64,000 nucleotides of DNA from Ciceribacter sp. T2.26MG-112.2 (GCF_900492205.1 NZ_UEYQ01000001.1:248001-312000); one strand, 5' to 3'; positions 17,903-27,849 are shown, numbered from the stretch's first letter. Notes: a model not told the origin generated them from the sequence alone. A program made the numbers and translations.

Positions 17903-19735
17903 TTACCGGGCCGCCGATTTCGACCACCAGACGGTGGGAAAGCCGATCGAATAGGTCGGCAATTCGGCCGGATGGTCGAACTTGTCCCAGTAGGCAATGC
18001 GGGCGGTGCTTCCATAGTAGAGCGGCACGACATAGTCATGGGCGAGCAGAACGCGATCCAGCGCCCGGGTCGCCGCGACGAGTTCGTCGCGCCCCTTGGC
18101 GAAGATCACCTTGTCGATCAGCGCGTCGATACCCGGATCGGCGATGCCGGCATAGTTGCGCGAGCCCTGGCGATCCTTTGATACCGAACCCCACAGGTCG
18201 CGCTGTTCATTGCCGGGATTGAGCGTCTGGCCCCAGACCACCCAGGTCATGTCGTAGTCGAAGCTTCGGGCCCGGTTGGCATATTGCGCGTCGTCGACCG
18301 TGCGCACGCGAGCCTCGATGCCGATCTTGCGCAGGACCTCGCTATAGGGCACCGCGACCACTTCAAGCATCGGATTGGACAGGAGAATCTCGAAGCTGAG
18401 CGGCGCGCCAGTTGCGGTATTCACCATGCGACCGCCCTTGATTTCATATCCGGCATCTTTGAGCAGCCCGACTGCCTTGCGCAGGTTGTCGCGTTGCGCC
18501 TGCGGCGAGCCCCCGACCGGATTGGAATAGGGCGTGGTGAAAACGTCGGCAGGCACCTTGTCCTTGATCTCGTTGAGGAGTTCCAGCTCACGACCCTCCG
18601 GCAAGCCTCGGGAGGCAAGTTCCGTGCCGAAGAAGTAGCTGTCGACTCGCTTATAGGCGCCATAGAAGACGGTGCGGTTCATTTCCTCGAAATCGAGCGC
18701 GTAATTGAGCGCTTCCCGGACCCGCTGGTCCTTGAAGACTTCGCGCCGCATGTTGGGTACGAGTGCCTGCATGATGCCGGTGGCGCGATAGGGGTTGGGC
18801 AGTTCCTCGCGCTTGACCCGGCCGTCCTTTACCGCCGGAAAATCGTAGGATGTCGCCCAGCGTGCCGCCTTGGTCTCCATCCAGTAGTCGAAATTGCCGG
18901 AACGGAAGGCCTCGAACTGGACGTCGAGGTCGCCGAACATGGTGTAGCTGATCGTGGCGAAGTTGTTCTGGCCGACATTGACGTTGAGGTCCTTGGCCCA
19001 ATAGTCGTCGCGCAGTTCGTAGCGGATGGTCGCGCCGGCCTTGAAATCGGCGATCCTGTAGGGACCCGACCCCATGACCGGCTCGAGCGTCGTGCGGTTG
19101 ATGTCGCGCGGCTGGCCATCGGGATCTTTACCCTCCCACCAATGCCGGGGCAGGATCTGGAACTGGCCGAGGATCATCGGCAGTTCCTTGTTGTTCTTCT
19201 CGTCGAAGCGGAAGGTGACGTCGCGCTCGCCGGTCTTCTCCACCGCGACCACATGGCGGTAATAGCTCATGTAGAGCGGATTGAGTTCCTTGGACTTCTC
19301 GAAGCTGAAGATCACGTCTTCCGGCGTGACCGGCTTGCCGTCGGCCCATCTGGCCTCGGCGCGCAGGCGGAAGGTCGCCGACGACACGTCCTCGGGGTAA
19401 GAGACGCCCTCGGCGAGCAGGCCGTAAGAGGCCGAGATCTCGTCTTCGGCATCCTTCATCAGCGTGTCGAACACCAAGCCGAGACCGGGGGCTGCCTCGC
19501 CCTTTTCGAGGATCGGATTGAAGGTGTCGTAGGTGCCGGTGGCGGCGAGCTTGAGGTCGCCGCCCTTGGGCGCCTGCGGATTGACGTAGTCGAAATGCGG
19601 AAAATCGACGGGGTACTTGACCTCACCGGAGAGGGCCACGCCGTGGCGCAGCGGTTCGGCGGCGCCTGCCGGCGAACCCATCACCATCGCCAGGAAAGAC
19701 AGGAGCGCCCCTATTCGAACTTTCGCCAACCCCAT
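17903..19735 (-). CDS. yejA: Extracellular peptide-binding protein YejA (SBP_bac_5)
   Basis: The 610-residue periplasmic protein begins with a signal peptide (MGLAKVRIGALLSFLAMVMGSPAGA, cleaved after AGA). It continues with the family 5 solute-binding fold (YPVDFPHFDYVNPQAPKGGDLKLAATGTYD, shortened here to its YVNPQAPKGG core). It delivers oligopeptides to YejBE. The ATG at 19735 follows AAGGGGTG; upstream in-frame codons would place residues ahead of the signal peptide. It is divergent from mepA, and the 188-base interval holds both promoters. Confidence 0.91.
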   Translation of the reverse strand: MGLAKVRIGALLSFLAMVMGSPAGAAEPLRHGVALSGEVKYPVDFPHFDYVNPQAPKGGDLKLAATGTYDTFNPILEKGEAAPGLGLVFDTLMKDAEDEISASYGLLAEGVSYPEDVSSATFRLRAEARWADGKPVTPEDVIFSFEKSKELNPLYMSYYRHVVAVEKTGERDVTFRFDEKNNKELPMILGQFQILPRHWWEGKDPDGQPRDINRTTLEPVMGSGPYRIADFKAGATIRYELRDDYWAKDLNVNVGQNNFATISYTMFGDLDVQFEAFRSGNFDYWMETKAARWATSYDFPAVKDGRVKREELPNPYRATGIMQALVPNMRREVFKDQRVREALNYALDFEEMNRTVFYGAYKRVDSYFFGTELASRGLPEGRELELLNEIKDKVPADVFTTPYSNPVGGSPQAQRDNLRKAVGLLKDAGYEIKGGRMVNTATGAPLSFEILLSNPMLEVVAVPYSEVLRKIGIEARVRTVDDAQYANRARSFDYDMTWVVWGQTLNPGNEQRDLWGSVSKDRQGSRNYAGIADPGIDALIDKVIFAKGRDELVAATRALDRVLLAHDYVVPLYYGSTARIAYWDKFDHPAELPTYSIGFPTVWWSKSAAR

Positions 19736-19923
19736 GCAAATCACCCCTTGTTTCTTATGGATTGTCTGAACAATAAGCCAAACAGCGGCAAAAAACAGAC
19801 CGGGTATGGCGAAGACGCGGGCTGCCGTGGGAAAACACGGATTCACCAAAATCTCGTTCCAGAGTAACGTCACGGCAAATCACCCGGACGAGACGGGCGA
19901 TCCTTGAGGCGGCGGAAGACGGC

Positions 19924-21000
19924 ATGACGATGATGATGATGCGTGAAAGGTTGAAGACCGTGGCGAAGGGCCTGGCGATCACGGCAGGGCTTTTCGCGGC
20001 CATGACCGGCGGAGCGTCTGCGGAAAGCCGGCCGGCCAAGGAGTTGTTCGGCGGCATGAAACTGCCGGCGCGCGCGGCACCGGCCGCTTACGGCTCCTAT
20101 GCCAAGGGCTGTATCGCCGGTGCGGTCGCCATTCCGGTGGACGGACCCAACTGGCAGGCCATGCGCCTTTCGCGCAATCGGCGCTGGGGTCATCCGCAGA
20201 TGATCTCGCTGCTCGAGCGGCTGTCGAAGGATGCGCCAAGCGTGGGCTGGCCGGGCATCCTGATCGGCGACGTGTCGCAGCCGCGTGGCGGTCCGATGCT
20301 CTCCGGCCACGCCTCGCACCAGATCGGCCTCGACGCCGATATCTGGCTGACGCCGATGCCGGACCGGCGAATGTCGGCGAAGGAGCGCGAAGACCTGCCC
20401 TTCACCTCGATGCTCAAGGAAAACAAATTCCTGACCGTCGACACCAAGCGTTGGACGCCGGCCCATGCCCGGCTGATCATGCTGGCAGCAAGCTACCCGC
20501 AGGTCGAGCGCATCTTCGTCAATCCGGCGATCAAGAAGAAGCTGTGCGACACCTGGACGGGCGACCGTTCGGCGCTCGGCAAGGTCAGGCCGATCTATGG
20601 CCACGATGCGCATTTCCATATCCGCATCGGATGCCCGCAAGGGACCGCGGGCTGCAAGCCGCAAGCGGCTGTCGGCCCCGGTGACGGCTGTGACAAGTCG
20701 CTCGCCTGGTGGTTCACCGACGAGCCCTGGGCCAAGCCGAAGAAGGACCCGAACGCCAAGCCGCCGAAGCCGCCGCGGCCGATGCAGCTTTCCGACCTGC
20801 CGAAGGCCTGTGCCGTGGTGTTGCAGGCGCCCTCGCCCGACAGCGAGATGGCGGCAACATATGGTAGCGGAACCATCGCCGTCTCCGCCCTTGCCGCCGC
20901 GCCGGCGAGCGCAAACGAGGCCGTTCCCGCCATCGCCGCGCAGATGCCCGACGTGCCGAACGTCGTGCCGATCCCGCTTCCGCGTCCCGCGGGCTATTAG
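19924..21000 (+). CDS. mepA: Penicillin-insensitive murein endopeptidase
   Basis: The 358-residue precursor starts with a methionine-rich stretch and a signal peptide ending near GASA. The peptidase M74 domain follows, with zinc ligands in SGHASHQIGLDADIWL (H and D) and HDAHFHIRIGCP (HxH). MepA cleaves D-Ala-meso-DAP cross-links of peptidoglycan in the periplasm. Compared with the E. coli enzyme (about 274 residues), it has a long proline- and alanine-rich C-terminal extension after the cysteine-containing segment. The start at 19924 has GGAAG upstream. The ATGs at 19930-19939 are equally possible. Confidence 0.9.
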   Translation: MTMMMMRERLKTVAKGLAITAGLFAAMTGGASAESRPAKELFGGMKLPARAAPAAYGSYAKGCIAGAVAIPVDGPNWQAMRLSRNRRWGHPQMISLLERLSKDAPSVGWPGILIGDVSQPRGGPMLSGHASHQIGLDADIWLTPMPDRRMSAKEREDLPFTSMLKENKFLTVDTKRWTPAHARLIMLAASYPQVERIFVNPAIKKKLCDTWTGDRSALGKVRPIYGHDAHFHIRIGCPQGTAGCKPQAAVGPGDGCDKSLAWWFTDEPWAKPKKDPNAKPPKPPRPMQLSDLPKACAVVLQAPSPDSEMAATYGSGTIAVSALAAAPASANEAVPAIAAQMPDVPNVVPIPLPRPAGY

Positions 21001-21087
21001 AGCGGACGCGGAGCCGACGGGCTTTTCAAGCCGGGCGTCCTGGGTTAGAAGGCGATCAAATCGATTTAAATCCGACCGGGAACGACC

Positions 21088-21462
21088 ATGACCCGATGCA
21101 TCGCTCTGATTGCGCATGACCAGAAAAAGGACGACATGGCGGATTTCGCCGACCGTCACCAGTCGGTCCTGGCGCACTGGCGGATCGTCGCTACGGGCAC
21201 GACCGGCGGTCGGATCCAGGCGACCTGCCCGAACCTCGACGTCACCCGGCTGAAAAGCGGGCCGCTCGGAGGCGATCAGCAGATCGGCGCGATGATAGCC
21301 ACCGGCGAGGTCGACATGCTGATTTTCTTCGTCGATCCTTTGACATCCATGCCTCATGATGTCGATGTAAAAGCCTTGATGCGGCTGGCGACCGTCTACG
21401 ACATTCCGATGGCGCTCAACCGCGCCACCGCCGAAATCCTGATGACCACCTACACCCCTTAA
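21088..21462 (+). CDS. mgsA: Methylglyoxal synthase
   Basis: The 124-residue enzyme has the MgsA motifs [29 protein letters not shown] with the catalytic D63, and PHDVDVKAL with H90. It converts dihydroxyacetone phosphate to methylglyoxal and phosphate, an overflow bypass of lower glycolysis. It sits between mepA and glucokinase on the same strand. It is near the short end of the family range and complete. Confidence 0.93.
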   Translation: MTRCIALIAHDQKKDDMADFADRHQSVLAHWRIVATGTTGGRIQATCPNLDVTRLKSGPLGGDQQIGAMIATGEVDMLIFFVDPLTSMPHDVDVKALMRLATVYDIPMALNRATAEILMTTYTP

Positions 21463-21501
21463 GCGACCTGCCCACCGCCGCGGCCCGAAATGGAACCGGA
21501 C

Positions 21502-22524
21502 ATGCCCAAGCCCCTCGACAATGACAAGCTGACCTTTCCCATCTTGATCGGCGACATCGGCGGTACGAACGCCCGCTTTTCCATCCTGATTGACGCCTAT
21601 GCGGAGCCGAAGCAGTTTCCAAGCGTCCATACCGCCGATTTTTCCACGCTCGACGAGGCGATCCAGGTCACCGTGCTCGACAAGACCTCGGTTCAGCCGC
21701 GCTCGGCGCTGCTTGCCATTGCAGGGCCGATTGAGGGCGATGAAATTCCGCTGACCAATTGCGACTGGGTGGTGAGGCCAAGGGCGATGATCGCCGATCT
21801 CGGATTTGCCGAGGTGATGGTGGTCAATGATTTCGAAGCCCAGGCGCTCGCCGTCGCATCGCTTTCCGACGAGGATCGCGCGCCGATCGGCAGCAACAAT
21901 CACAGCCCGGTCGCATCGCGTGTCGTGCTGGGCCCCGGAACCGGGCTCGGCGTGGCCGGCCTCGTCCATGCGCAGCACACCTGGTTTCCCGTGCCCGGCG
22001 AAGGCGGCCATGTCGATATCGGCCCGCGCAGCGAGCGCGACTTCGCCATCTTCCCGCACCTGGCGCCGATCGAGGGCAGGATCTCGGCCGAGCAACTGCT
22101 ATGCGGCCGCGGCATCGTCAACATCTATACGGCGGTCTGCCTTGCCGACGGCGTGGAGCCAAAGTTCACGATCCCCGCCGATATCACCGCCACCGGCCTT
22201 TCGGCAGCGGACGCCCAGGCCGCGGAAACCATCAGCCTGTTCGTCACCTATCTCGGCCGGCTCGCCGGCGATCTGGCGCTGATCTTCATGGCGCGCGGCG
22301 GGGTCTTCCTCTCGGGCGGCATTTCGCAGAAGATCATCCCGGCTCTCCAGCGGCCGGAATTCCGTCAGGCCTTCGAGGACAAGGCGCCGCACACGGCTCT
22401 GATGAAGACGATCCCGACCTTTGTCGTCACCCATCCACTCGCCGCTCTTTCAGGCCTTGCGGCCTATGCGCGAACGCCTGCCAATTTCGGGCTCGCCACC
22501 GAAGGCCGGCGCTGGCGCCGCTGA
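21502..22524 (+). CDS. glk: Glucokinase
   Basis: The protein of about 340 residues has the ATP/phosphate motif [13 protein letters not shown] at the N-terminus, the glucose-binding region [11 protein letters not shown] and the GPGTGLG loop. This matches bacterial Glk of the E. coli type. It phosphorylates glucose to glucose 6-phosphate in the cytoplasm. I prefer the ATG at 21502 (MPKPLDND), but the ATG at 21490 is in frame and neither has a strong ribosome binding site. The gene lies 39 bases after mgsA. Confidence 0.92.
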   Translation: MPKPLDNDKLTFPILIGDIGGTNARFSILIDAYAEPKQFPSVHTADFSTLDEAIQVTVLDKTSVQPRSALLAIAGPIEGDEIPLTNCDWVVRPRAMIADLGFAEVMVVNDFEAQALAVASLSDEDRAPIGSNNHSPVASRVVLGPGTGLGVAGLVHAQHTWFPVPGEGGHVDIGPRSERDFAIFPHLAPIEGRISAEQLLCGRGIVNIYTAVCLADGVEPKFTIPADITATGLSAADAQAAETISLFVTYLGRLAGDLALIFMARGGVFLSGGISQKIIPALQRPEFRQAFEDKAPHTALMKTIPTFVVTHPLAALSGLAAYARTPANFGLATEGRRWRR

Positions 22525-22639
22525 CCGGCCCCGCGGCGCGGCCGATTGACACTGGCCAAACGGCATTCGACTGGCTATAGAGCGCCCAGCGCGGGCCGAT
22601 GGCGCATGCCGAGGCCCCTTTGAACGGGAACGCCCTTAT

Positions 22640-24433
22640 TTGAACGCCAGCAGGACAAACCAGACAGCGATCAGCACGGCAAGCGTCACCGCTGTGCTCA
22701 AGCGCATCATCTCGGAAAACGGCCGCGATCATGTGCGCGGCTACGTCTTTGCCATTCTCTGCCTGATGGCCGTCGCCCTGACGACGGCCTTTACCGCCTG
22801 GATCATGGAAGCGGTGGTCAACGAGGCCTTCGCCAACCAGCGCGCCGACGTCGTCTGGCTGATCTGCGGCTCTATCCTGGCCGCCTTCGTCCTGCGCGGC
22901 TTCGCCAGTTACGGCCAGGCAGTCACGCTGTCGAAAATCGGCAACAATATCGTCGCCCGCTATCAGCGCCGGCTCTATTCGCACCTGATGACCCTGTCGC
23001 TCGGCTATTTCACCGAGTCGCGCTCGGCGCGCCTGGCCGCGCAGATCAGCCAGAACATCAACGGCATTCGCGATGTCCTGAACCTGACCGTGACCTCGAT
23101 GGCGCGCGACCTGCTGACGCTCGTCGCCCTGGTGGGCGTCATGGTGTTCAAGGACCCTATCCTGTCGCTGATCGTCTTCGTGGTCGCCCCGCCCATGCTC
23201 CTGGCTATGCGCTACATCTCCAAGCGGCTGCGCAGCGCCACCAAGGAATCGGTGATCTACAACAGCCACGTCCTGGGAGCGATCCAGGAAACCATTCAGG
23301 GGATCGCCATCGTCAAGGCCTTCACCATGGAGGCCGAGCTCGAGCGCAAGGTCGAGGGCACGATCTCGGCTGCGGAAAAGCGCGCCAACCGGATCGCACG
23401 GCTGAGCGAGCGCACCTCGCCGATCACCGAGACCTTCGCCGGAGTGGCCATTTCCAGCGTGCTGGCCTATGCGGCCTTCCGATCGATTTACGGCGGGGTT
23501 CTGCCAGGCGCCTTCTTCTCCTTCGTCACGGCGCTGCTTCTCGCCTACGAGCCGGCCAAGCGGCTGGCCAAGCTGCAGGTGCAGATGGAGCGCGCCGTGG
23601 TCAATGCACGGATGATCTACGAGATCCTCGACATGCAGACCCACCAGCGCGACAAGGACGGCGCGGCCGATCTCAAGGTGACGGAAGCACGCATCGAGTT
23701 TCGCGGGGTGAAGTTCGCCTATGGCGAAAACGAGGCGGTGCTCAAGGGCATAGATTTCATCGCGGAAGGCGGCAAGACGACCGCGCTGGTCGGCCCTTCG
23801 GGCGCCGGCAAATCGACGGTGATCACGCTCATTCCGCGGTTCTACGATCCGCTCGAGGGCGAGATCCTGATCGACGGCCAGAACATCGCCGACGTCACCA
23901 AGACCTCCTTGCGCAAGCATCTCGCCTATGTCTCGCAGCAGCCCTATCTTTTCGAGGGGACGATCCGCGACAACATCCGCTATGGCCGTCCGGACGCCAC
24001 CCATGCCGAGATCGAAGAGGCGGCCCGGCTTGCCCATGCCCATGATTTCATCGTCGCTCAGCCGCTCGGCTACGATACACCGGTCGGCGAAAACGGCGTG
24101 ACGCTGTCCGGCGGCCAGCGCCAGCGACTGTCGATCGCCCGCGCCCTGGTGCGCAACGCGCCGATCCTTCTGCTCGACGAGGCGACCTCGGCGCTCGACA
24201 CCGAATCCGAGGCCGCCGTGCAAAAGGCGCTCGACGAGGCGATGACCGGCCGCACCGTGGTCGTCATCGCCCACCGGTTGTCGACCATTCGCCGCGCCGA
24301 CAAGATCATCGTCATGCAAGGCGGCACGATCGCCGAGGAAGGCAGCCACGACGATCTTGCACAGCGTCCGGACGGGCTTTACGCTCGCCTGAACCAGTTG
24401 CAGCCGACCGCCGCCTCGCAGGACTTCATCTAG
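22640..24433 (+). CDS. ABC exporter, MsbA-type fused permease/ATPase
   Basis: The 597-residue half-transporter has an N-terminal six-helix domain (to about residue 310) and a C-terminal ATPase. The ATPase has Walker A (GPSGAGKST), the signature LSGGQRQR, Walker B (ILLLDEATSALD) and the H-switch (VIAHRLST). It is closest to the lipid A/multidrug MsbA group. It acts as a homodimer in the inner membrane, exporting lipids or drugs. No ATG precedes the conserved region, so translation probably starts at the TTG at 22640 or at a nearby GTG; this is uncertain. Confidence 0.85.
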   Translation: MNASRTNQTAISTASVTAVLKRIISENGRDHVRGYVFAILCLMAVALTTAFTAWIMEAVVNEAFANQRADVVWLICGSILAAFVLRGFASYGQAVTLSKIGNNIVARYQRRLYSHLMTLSLGYFTESRSARLAAQISQNINGIRDVLNLTVTSMARDLLTLVALVGVMVFKDPILSLIVFVVAPPMLLAMRYISKRLRSATKESVIYNSHVLGAIQETIQGIAIVKAFTMEAELERKVEGTISAAEKRANRIARLSERTSPITETFAGVAISSVLAYAAFRSIYGGVLPGAFFSFVTALLLAYEPAKRLAKLQVQMERAVVNARMIYEILDMQTHQRDKDGAADLKVTEARIEFRGVKFAYGENEAVLKGIDFIAEGGKTTALVGPSGAGKSTVITLIPRFYDPLEGEILIDGQNIADVTKTSLRKHLAYVSQQPYLFEGTIRDNIRYGRPDATHAEIEEAARLAHAHDFIVAQPLGYDTPVGENGVTLSGGQRQRLSIARALVRNAPILLLDEATSALDTESEAAVQKALDEAMTGRTVVVIAHRLSTIRRADKIIVMQGGTIAEEGSHDDLAQRPDGLYARLNQLQPTAASQDFI

Positions 24434-24448
24434 GGACAACCGATCACC

Positions 24449-25273
24449 ATGCAGGATGCTATGAAACTCGTCGTGGTGGGTGCCGGTGGGCGGATGGGCC
24501 AGACGCTGATCCGCGTGATCCAGGCAAGCGAGGGTGTGACGCTGCATGCCGCCGTCGAGCGGGAAGGCTCCAGCCTGATCGGGCGCGATGCCGGCGAACT
24601 TGCCGGGCTCGGAAACATCGACGTTGCCGTGACCGACGATCCGCTCGCCGCCTTTCTCGACGCCGATGGCGTCATCGACTTCACCTCGCCGCAGGCCTCG
24701 ACCGAATTCGCTGCGCTGGCCGCGCAGGCGCGCATCGTTCATGTGATCGGCACCACGGGCTGCCTGGCCGAGCACGACGCCCGGATCGAGGCGGCTTCCC
24801 GCCACGCGCGGATCGTCAAGTCCGGCAATATGAGCCTCGGCGTCAACCTGCTGTCGGTTCTCGTGCAGCAGGCGGCGCGCGCGCTCGACGCGGCGGGCTG
24901 GGATATCGAGGTGCTGGAAATGCACCACAAGCACAAGGTCGATGCGCCGTCGGGCACCGCATTGCTGCTTGGCGAGGCCGCGGCGCGTGGCCGCCATGTC
25001 AATCTCGCCTCCCATTCTGTCCGGGTGCGCGACGGCCACACCGGAGCGCGCGAAACGGGCTCGATCGGCTTTGCCACGCTGCGGGGGGGCTCGGTGGTCG
25101 GCGAGCATTCGGTCATCCTCGCCGGCGAGGGCGAACTGGTGACGCTGAGCCACAGCGCCGGCGACCGCTCCATCTTCGCGCGCGGGGCCGTCAGGGCGGC
25201 CCTTTGGGCGCGAGGCCAGAAACCCGGTCTCTATTCGATGCTCGACGTGCTCGGGCTGTCTTCATCCATCTGA
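24449..25273 (+). CDS. dapB: 4-hydroxy-tetrahydrodipicolinate reductase, canonical copy
   Basis: The 274-residue DapB has the nucleotide motif [20 protein letters not shown], and the intact catalytic sequence [15 protein letters not shown] with both histidines, lysine and aspartate. It reduces 4-hydroxy-tetrahydrodipicolinate with NAD(P)H in the DAP/lysine pathway, which also feeds peptidoglycan. The start is at 24449 or, with AGGAT just upstream, at 24461. It lies 15 bases after the MsbA-type gene and 22 before gpmA. The intact motif contrasts with the divergent paralogue at 4283-5026. Confidence 0.94.
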   Translation: MQDAMKLVVVGAGGRMGQTLIRVIQASEGVTLHAAVEREGSSLIGRDAGELAGLGNIDVAVTDDPLAAFLDADGVIDFTSPQASTEFAALAAQARIVHVIGTTGCLAEHDARIEAASRHARIVKSGNMSLGVNLLSVLVQQAARALDAAGWDIEVLEMHHKHKVDAPSGTALLLGEAAARGRHVNLASHSVRVRDGHTGARETGSIGFATLRGGSVVGEHSVILAGEGELVTLSHSAGDRSIFARGAVRAALWARGQKPGLYSMLDVLGLSSSI

Positions 25274-25295
25274 AAGCAATGCGGAGGATTTTCCG

Positions 25296-25931
25296 ATGAG
25301 TGGTACCCTCGTGCTCGTGCGCCACGGCCAGAGCGAATGGAACCTGAAGAACCTGTTCACCGGCTGGAAGGACCCGGGCCTGACCGAGCTCGGCGTCGAG
25401 GAGGCCAATGCCGGCGGCAAGGCGCTTGCCGATTACGGCATCAAGTTCGACATCGCCTTCACCTCGGCGCTGTCGCGCGCCCAGAAGACCTGCCAGATCG
25501 TGCTCGACAATGTCGGCCAACCGAACCTCGAGACGATCCGCGACGAAGCGCTCAACGAGCGCGACTACGGCGATCTGTCCGGCCTCAACAAGGACGACGC
25601 CCGCGCCAAATGGGGTGAGGAACAGGTGCACATCTGGCGCCGCTCCTACGACGTTCCGCCGCCGGGCGGCGAGAGCCTGCGCGACACCGGTGCCCGCGTC
25701 TGGCCCTATTACATGACGGAGATCCTGCCGCGCGTGCTCAGAGGTGAGACCGTGCTGGTCGCCGCCCACGGCAATTCGCTACGTGCGCTTGTCATGGTGC
25801 TTGATCGCCTGTCGAAGGAAGAGATCCTCAAGCTCAACCTCGCGACCGGTGTGCCGATGGTCTACAAGCTCAACGCCGATTCGACGGTCGCGTCGAAGGA
25901 AGTCCTGGGCGACATGTCGGGCGCGCACTGA
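25296..25931 (+). CDS. gpmA: 2,3-bisphosphoglycerate-dependent phosphoglycerate mutase
   Basis: The 211-residue enzyme has the phosphohistidine motif [10 protein letters not shown] (H10), [10 protein letters not shown] and the second histidine in [11 protein letters not shown]. It interconverts 3- and 2-phosphoglycerate in glycolysis. The start follows GCGGAGGATTTTCCG, a strong ribosome binding site. It is shorter than the E. coli enzyme, as in other alphaproteobacteria. It is the last gene of the run and converges on phnF, 14 bases away. Confidence 0.94.
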   Translation: MSGTLVLVRHGQSEWNLKNLFTGWKDPGLTELGVEEANAGGKALADYGIKFDIAFTSALSRAQKTCQIVLDNVGQPNLETIRDEALNERDYGDLSGLNKDDARAKWGEEQVHIWRRSYDVPPPGGESLRDTGARVWPYYMTEILPRVLRGETVLVAAHGNSLRALVMVLDRLSKEEILKLNLATGVPMVYKLNADSTVASKEVLGDMSGAH

Positions 25932-25945
25932 GCGCCGTTTCATCG

Positions 25946-26683
25946 TCAATTCATGATGGTGAACTCGACGCGGTCGGCGGGAAACCGTGTGACCGCGTAT
26001 TGTATAGGAATACCGTCGAGATCGGTGTTGAGCGCCCGGGTTACCAGAACGATGGCGCCCGGGGTCAGCGCCAATTGCGCGACATCGTCCGGTTCGGCAT
26101 GGGTTGCGGAAACCTGCGTCACATCCCGCAGATAATCGCTCACGCCCTGCTCCATCAGCGCCATGGTGATCGAGCCCGTCCGGCGGAAAGCCGCGTCGAT
26201 GCCATCGAACCGCCCGGCGGGAAACCAGGTCGTCGAGCGCGATAGCGCACGGCCGTCGGCCTTGCGCAGCGCTTCGAGGCGGATCACCGGAGCGCCGACG
26301 GCAAGCTTCAGCCATTTCGCCACCTCGGCATCGGCCGGCTCGCACCCGGATGACAACAGCAATCCTTCCACATTCCGCGCCTGCTCGCCGATCCCCTCGG
26401 TGAAGCGCGTGCGCCGGGCGATCGGAAAGGAGAACTTGTCCTTCCGGTCGATCAGGGTACCCCGCCCCTGCACGGAGCGAACCAGTCCCTCCTGTCCCAG
26501 CGCCGCAAGAGCGCTACGCACCGTGTGGCGGTTGACCCCGAACGCTTCGGCCAGTTGCATTTCCGGCGGCACCATGCCGGTCGCGTCATAGTCCCCTTGG
26601 GCGATCGACGCCCGGATCCTGTCGGCGATCTGGCGCCACAGCGCCACGCCCTTTTGTCGTTCCATCGATTTCGGCTCTGTCAT
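25946..26683 (-). CDS. phnF: Phosphonate operon GntR-family repressor PhnF
   Basis: The 245-residue protein has an N-terminal winged helix (WRQIADRIRASI...VPPEMQLAEAFGVNRHTVRSALAAL...GRGT) and a C-terminal UTRA ligand domain, the HutC/PhnF layout of GntR regulators. Divergent placement next to phnG identifies it as PhnF, the likely repressor of the phn genes. The ATG at 26683 overlaps a Pho-box-like repeat, and two inverted repeats lie between it and phnG. The ligand is not predictable. Confidence 0.88.
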   Translation of the reverse strand: MTEPKSMERQKGVALWRQIADRIRASIAQGDYDATGMVPPEMQLAEAFGVNRHTVRSALAALGQEGLVRSVQGRGTLIDRKDKFSFPIARRTRFTEGIGEQARNVEGLLLSSGCEPADAEVAKWLKLAVGAPVIRLEALRKADGRALSRSTTWFPAGRFDGIDAAFRRTGSITMALMEQGVSDYLRDVTQVSATHAEPDDVAQLALTPGAIVLVTRALNTDLDGIPIQYAVTRFPADRVEFTIMN

Positions 26684-26699
26684 GTCACACGCTTGTCAC
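26682..26699 (+). promoter_or_regulatory. Pho box (PhoB site) upstream of phnG
   Basis: ATGTCAC-ACGC-TTGTCAC gives two 7-bp direct repeats with a 4-bp spacer, the geometry of PhoB sites (rhizobial form CTGTCAT-N4-CTGTCAT). It overlaps the phnF start codon. A possible -10 (TACAGT, 26716-26721) follows 17 bases after a TTGTCA at 26693-26698. This suggests induction of phnGHIJKL under phosphate starvation. Confidence 0.6.
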
Positions 26700-26712
26700 G
26701 CCCGGTTGGTAG

Positions 26713-26750
26713 CCATACAGTAACTTGTATGGTTGTCTATATTACTAGAC
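26713..26750. promoter_or_regulatory. Two inverted repeats between phnF and phnG, candidate PhnF operators
   Basis: CCATACA-GTAACT-TGTATGG (26713-26732) is a perfect 7-6-7 inverted repeat. It is followed three bases later by GTCTA-TATTAC-TAGAC (26735-26750), a 5-6-5 repeat with the same spacer length. Both lie between the probable -10 and the phnG start, where a GntR-type repressor would block transcription. Confidence 0.5.
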
Positions 26751-26766
26751 ATTTAGAGGCCTGACA

Positions 26767-27237
26767 ATGGAAGCAAGACAGGAAAATTCGGGACCGCCGG
26801 CCGCGGAACGCAAGCGCGTCGTGGACCTCCTCGCCCGCGCGGCGCCCGACGAGCTGGGCCGCGTTTGGGATGCACTGCCCGCACGACCGGACGTGAAGAT
26901 GCTGCGCGGACCGGAAATCGGCCTTGTCATGGTGCGCGGCCGGATCGGCGGCGGCGGTGCGCCCTTCAATCTTGGCGAAGCTACGGTCAGCCGGGCGACC
27001 GTCAGGTTGGACAGTGGCCTGGTCGGACATGGCCATGTGCTCGGCGCCAATCTGAAGCGTGCGAAGCTCGCAGCCATCTTCGACGCGCTGTGGCAGGACG
27101 AGGCGCATCGCGAGCTGGTCGAGACGCAATTGCTTGGCCCGACCGCCGCGCGAATTGCCGAAGAAAAGCGGAAGAAGTCGGAAGAAGTGGCCGCAACGCG
27201 CGTCGACTTCTTCACCATGGTGCGGGGAGAGGACTGA
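26767..27237 (+). CDS. phnG: Phosphonate C-P lyase complex subunit PhnG
   Basis: The 156-residue protein contains the PhnG patterns GPEIGLVMVRGRIGGGGAPFNLGE (core GLVMVRGRIGG) and LGEATVSRATVRL. PhnG is part of the PhnGHIJ core complex and, with PhnI, PhnH and PhnL, transfers the phosphonate onto ribose from ATP. The start follows AGAGGCCTGACA. Its stop shares one base with the phnH start (TGATG). First gene of the C-P lyase operon. Confidence 0.93.
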   Translation: MEARQENSGPPAAERKRVVDLLARAAPDELGRVWDALPARPDVKMLRGPEIGLVMVRGRIGGGGAPFNLGEATVSRATVRLDSGLVGHGHVLGANLKRAKLAAIFDALWQDEAHRELVETQLLGPTAARIAEEKRKKSEEVAATRVDFFTMVRGED

Positions 27238-27845
27238 TGCCTACGACGATCGAGGCCCTGACCGGCGGGTTCTCCGAGCCGGTGCACCACGCCCAGAGCG
27301 TGTTTCGAATGATGATGGAATGCCTTTCGCGGCCGGGAACCATCCAGTCCATCCTTCCTGAAATCGAACCGCCGAAACCGATGGGTGCCGCTGCAGGCGC
27401 AATCGCACTGACGCTTCTCGACCACGATACGCCGGTCTGGCTGACCCAAGGCCTTGCCAAGTCGGCAGTGGCGGACTGGATCGGCTTCCATACCGGCGCG
27501 CCAATCACCCGCGAAAAATCGGAGGCGCGCTTCGCCTTCGCCGAAGCCGGCGCCTCCTTTTCCTCCTTCGGGCTTTTCGCCACCGGAAACCAGGAATATC
27601 CCGACCGCTCGACGACCATCATCCTGGAGGTGGCAAGCCTCGACAAGGGGCCGGCGCTCAGCCTTTCCGGCCCAGGCATTCGCGACAGCGCGACGATCGC
27701 GCCCCTCGGCCTTCCCGACATCTTCCTGCGGCAATGGGCCGACAACCGGGCGCTTTTTCCGCGCGGCGTCGACGTCTTGCTGACCGCCGGGCGTCAGGTG
27801 TTGGGCCTGCCGCGCACCTGCAAGATCACGCTCAAGGAGGCCTGA
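27237..27845 (+). CDS. phnH: C-P lyase complex subunit PhnH
   Basis: The 202-residue protein starts MPTTIEALTGGFSEPVHHAQSVFR and contains FRMMMECLSRPGTI and DIFLRQWADNRALFPRGVDV, characteristic of PhnH. It is a scaffold subunit that dimerises within PhnGHIJ. The start overlaps the phnG stop by one base. The phnI ribosome binding site (GGAGG) lies in its last codons. Confidence 0.93.
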   Translation: MPTTIEALTGGFSEPVHHAQSVFRMMMECLSRPGTIQSILPEIEPPKPMGAAAGAIALTLLDHDTPVWLTQGLAKSAVADWIGFHTGAPITREKSEARFAFAEAGASFSSFGLFATGNQEYPDRSTTIILEVASLDKGPALSLSGPGIRDSATIAPLGLPDIFLRQWADNRALFPRGVDVLLTAGRQVLGLPRTCKITLKEA

Positions 27846-27849
27846 GACC

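Noticed and set aside
19870-22095. Minus-strand frame of 741 codons opposite mepA, mgsA and glk
   Set aside because: It spans three real genes and intergenic DNA, which no genuine gene would mirror. No family features.
22427-25153. Minus-strand frame of 908 codons opposite the MsbA-type gene and dapB
   Set aside because: It is a GC-driven shadow. The plus-strand genes have complete motifs, and the antisense product has none.
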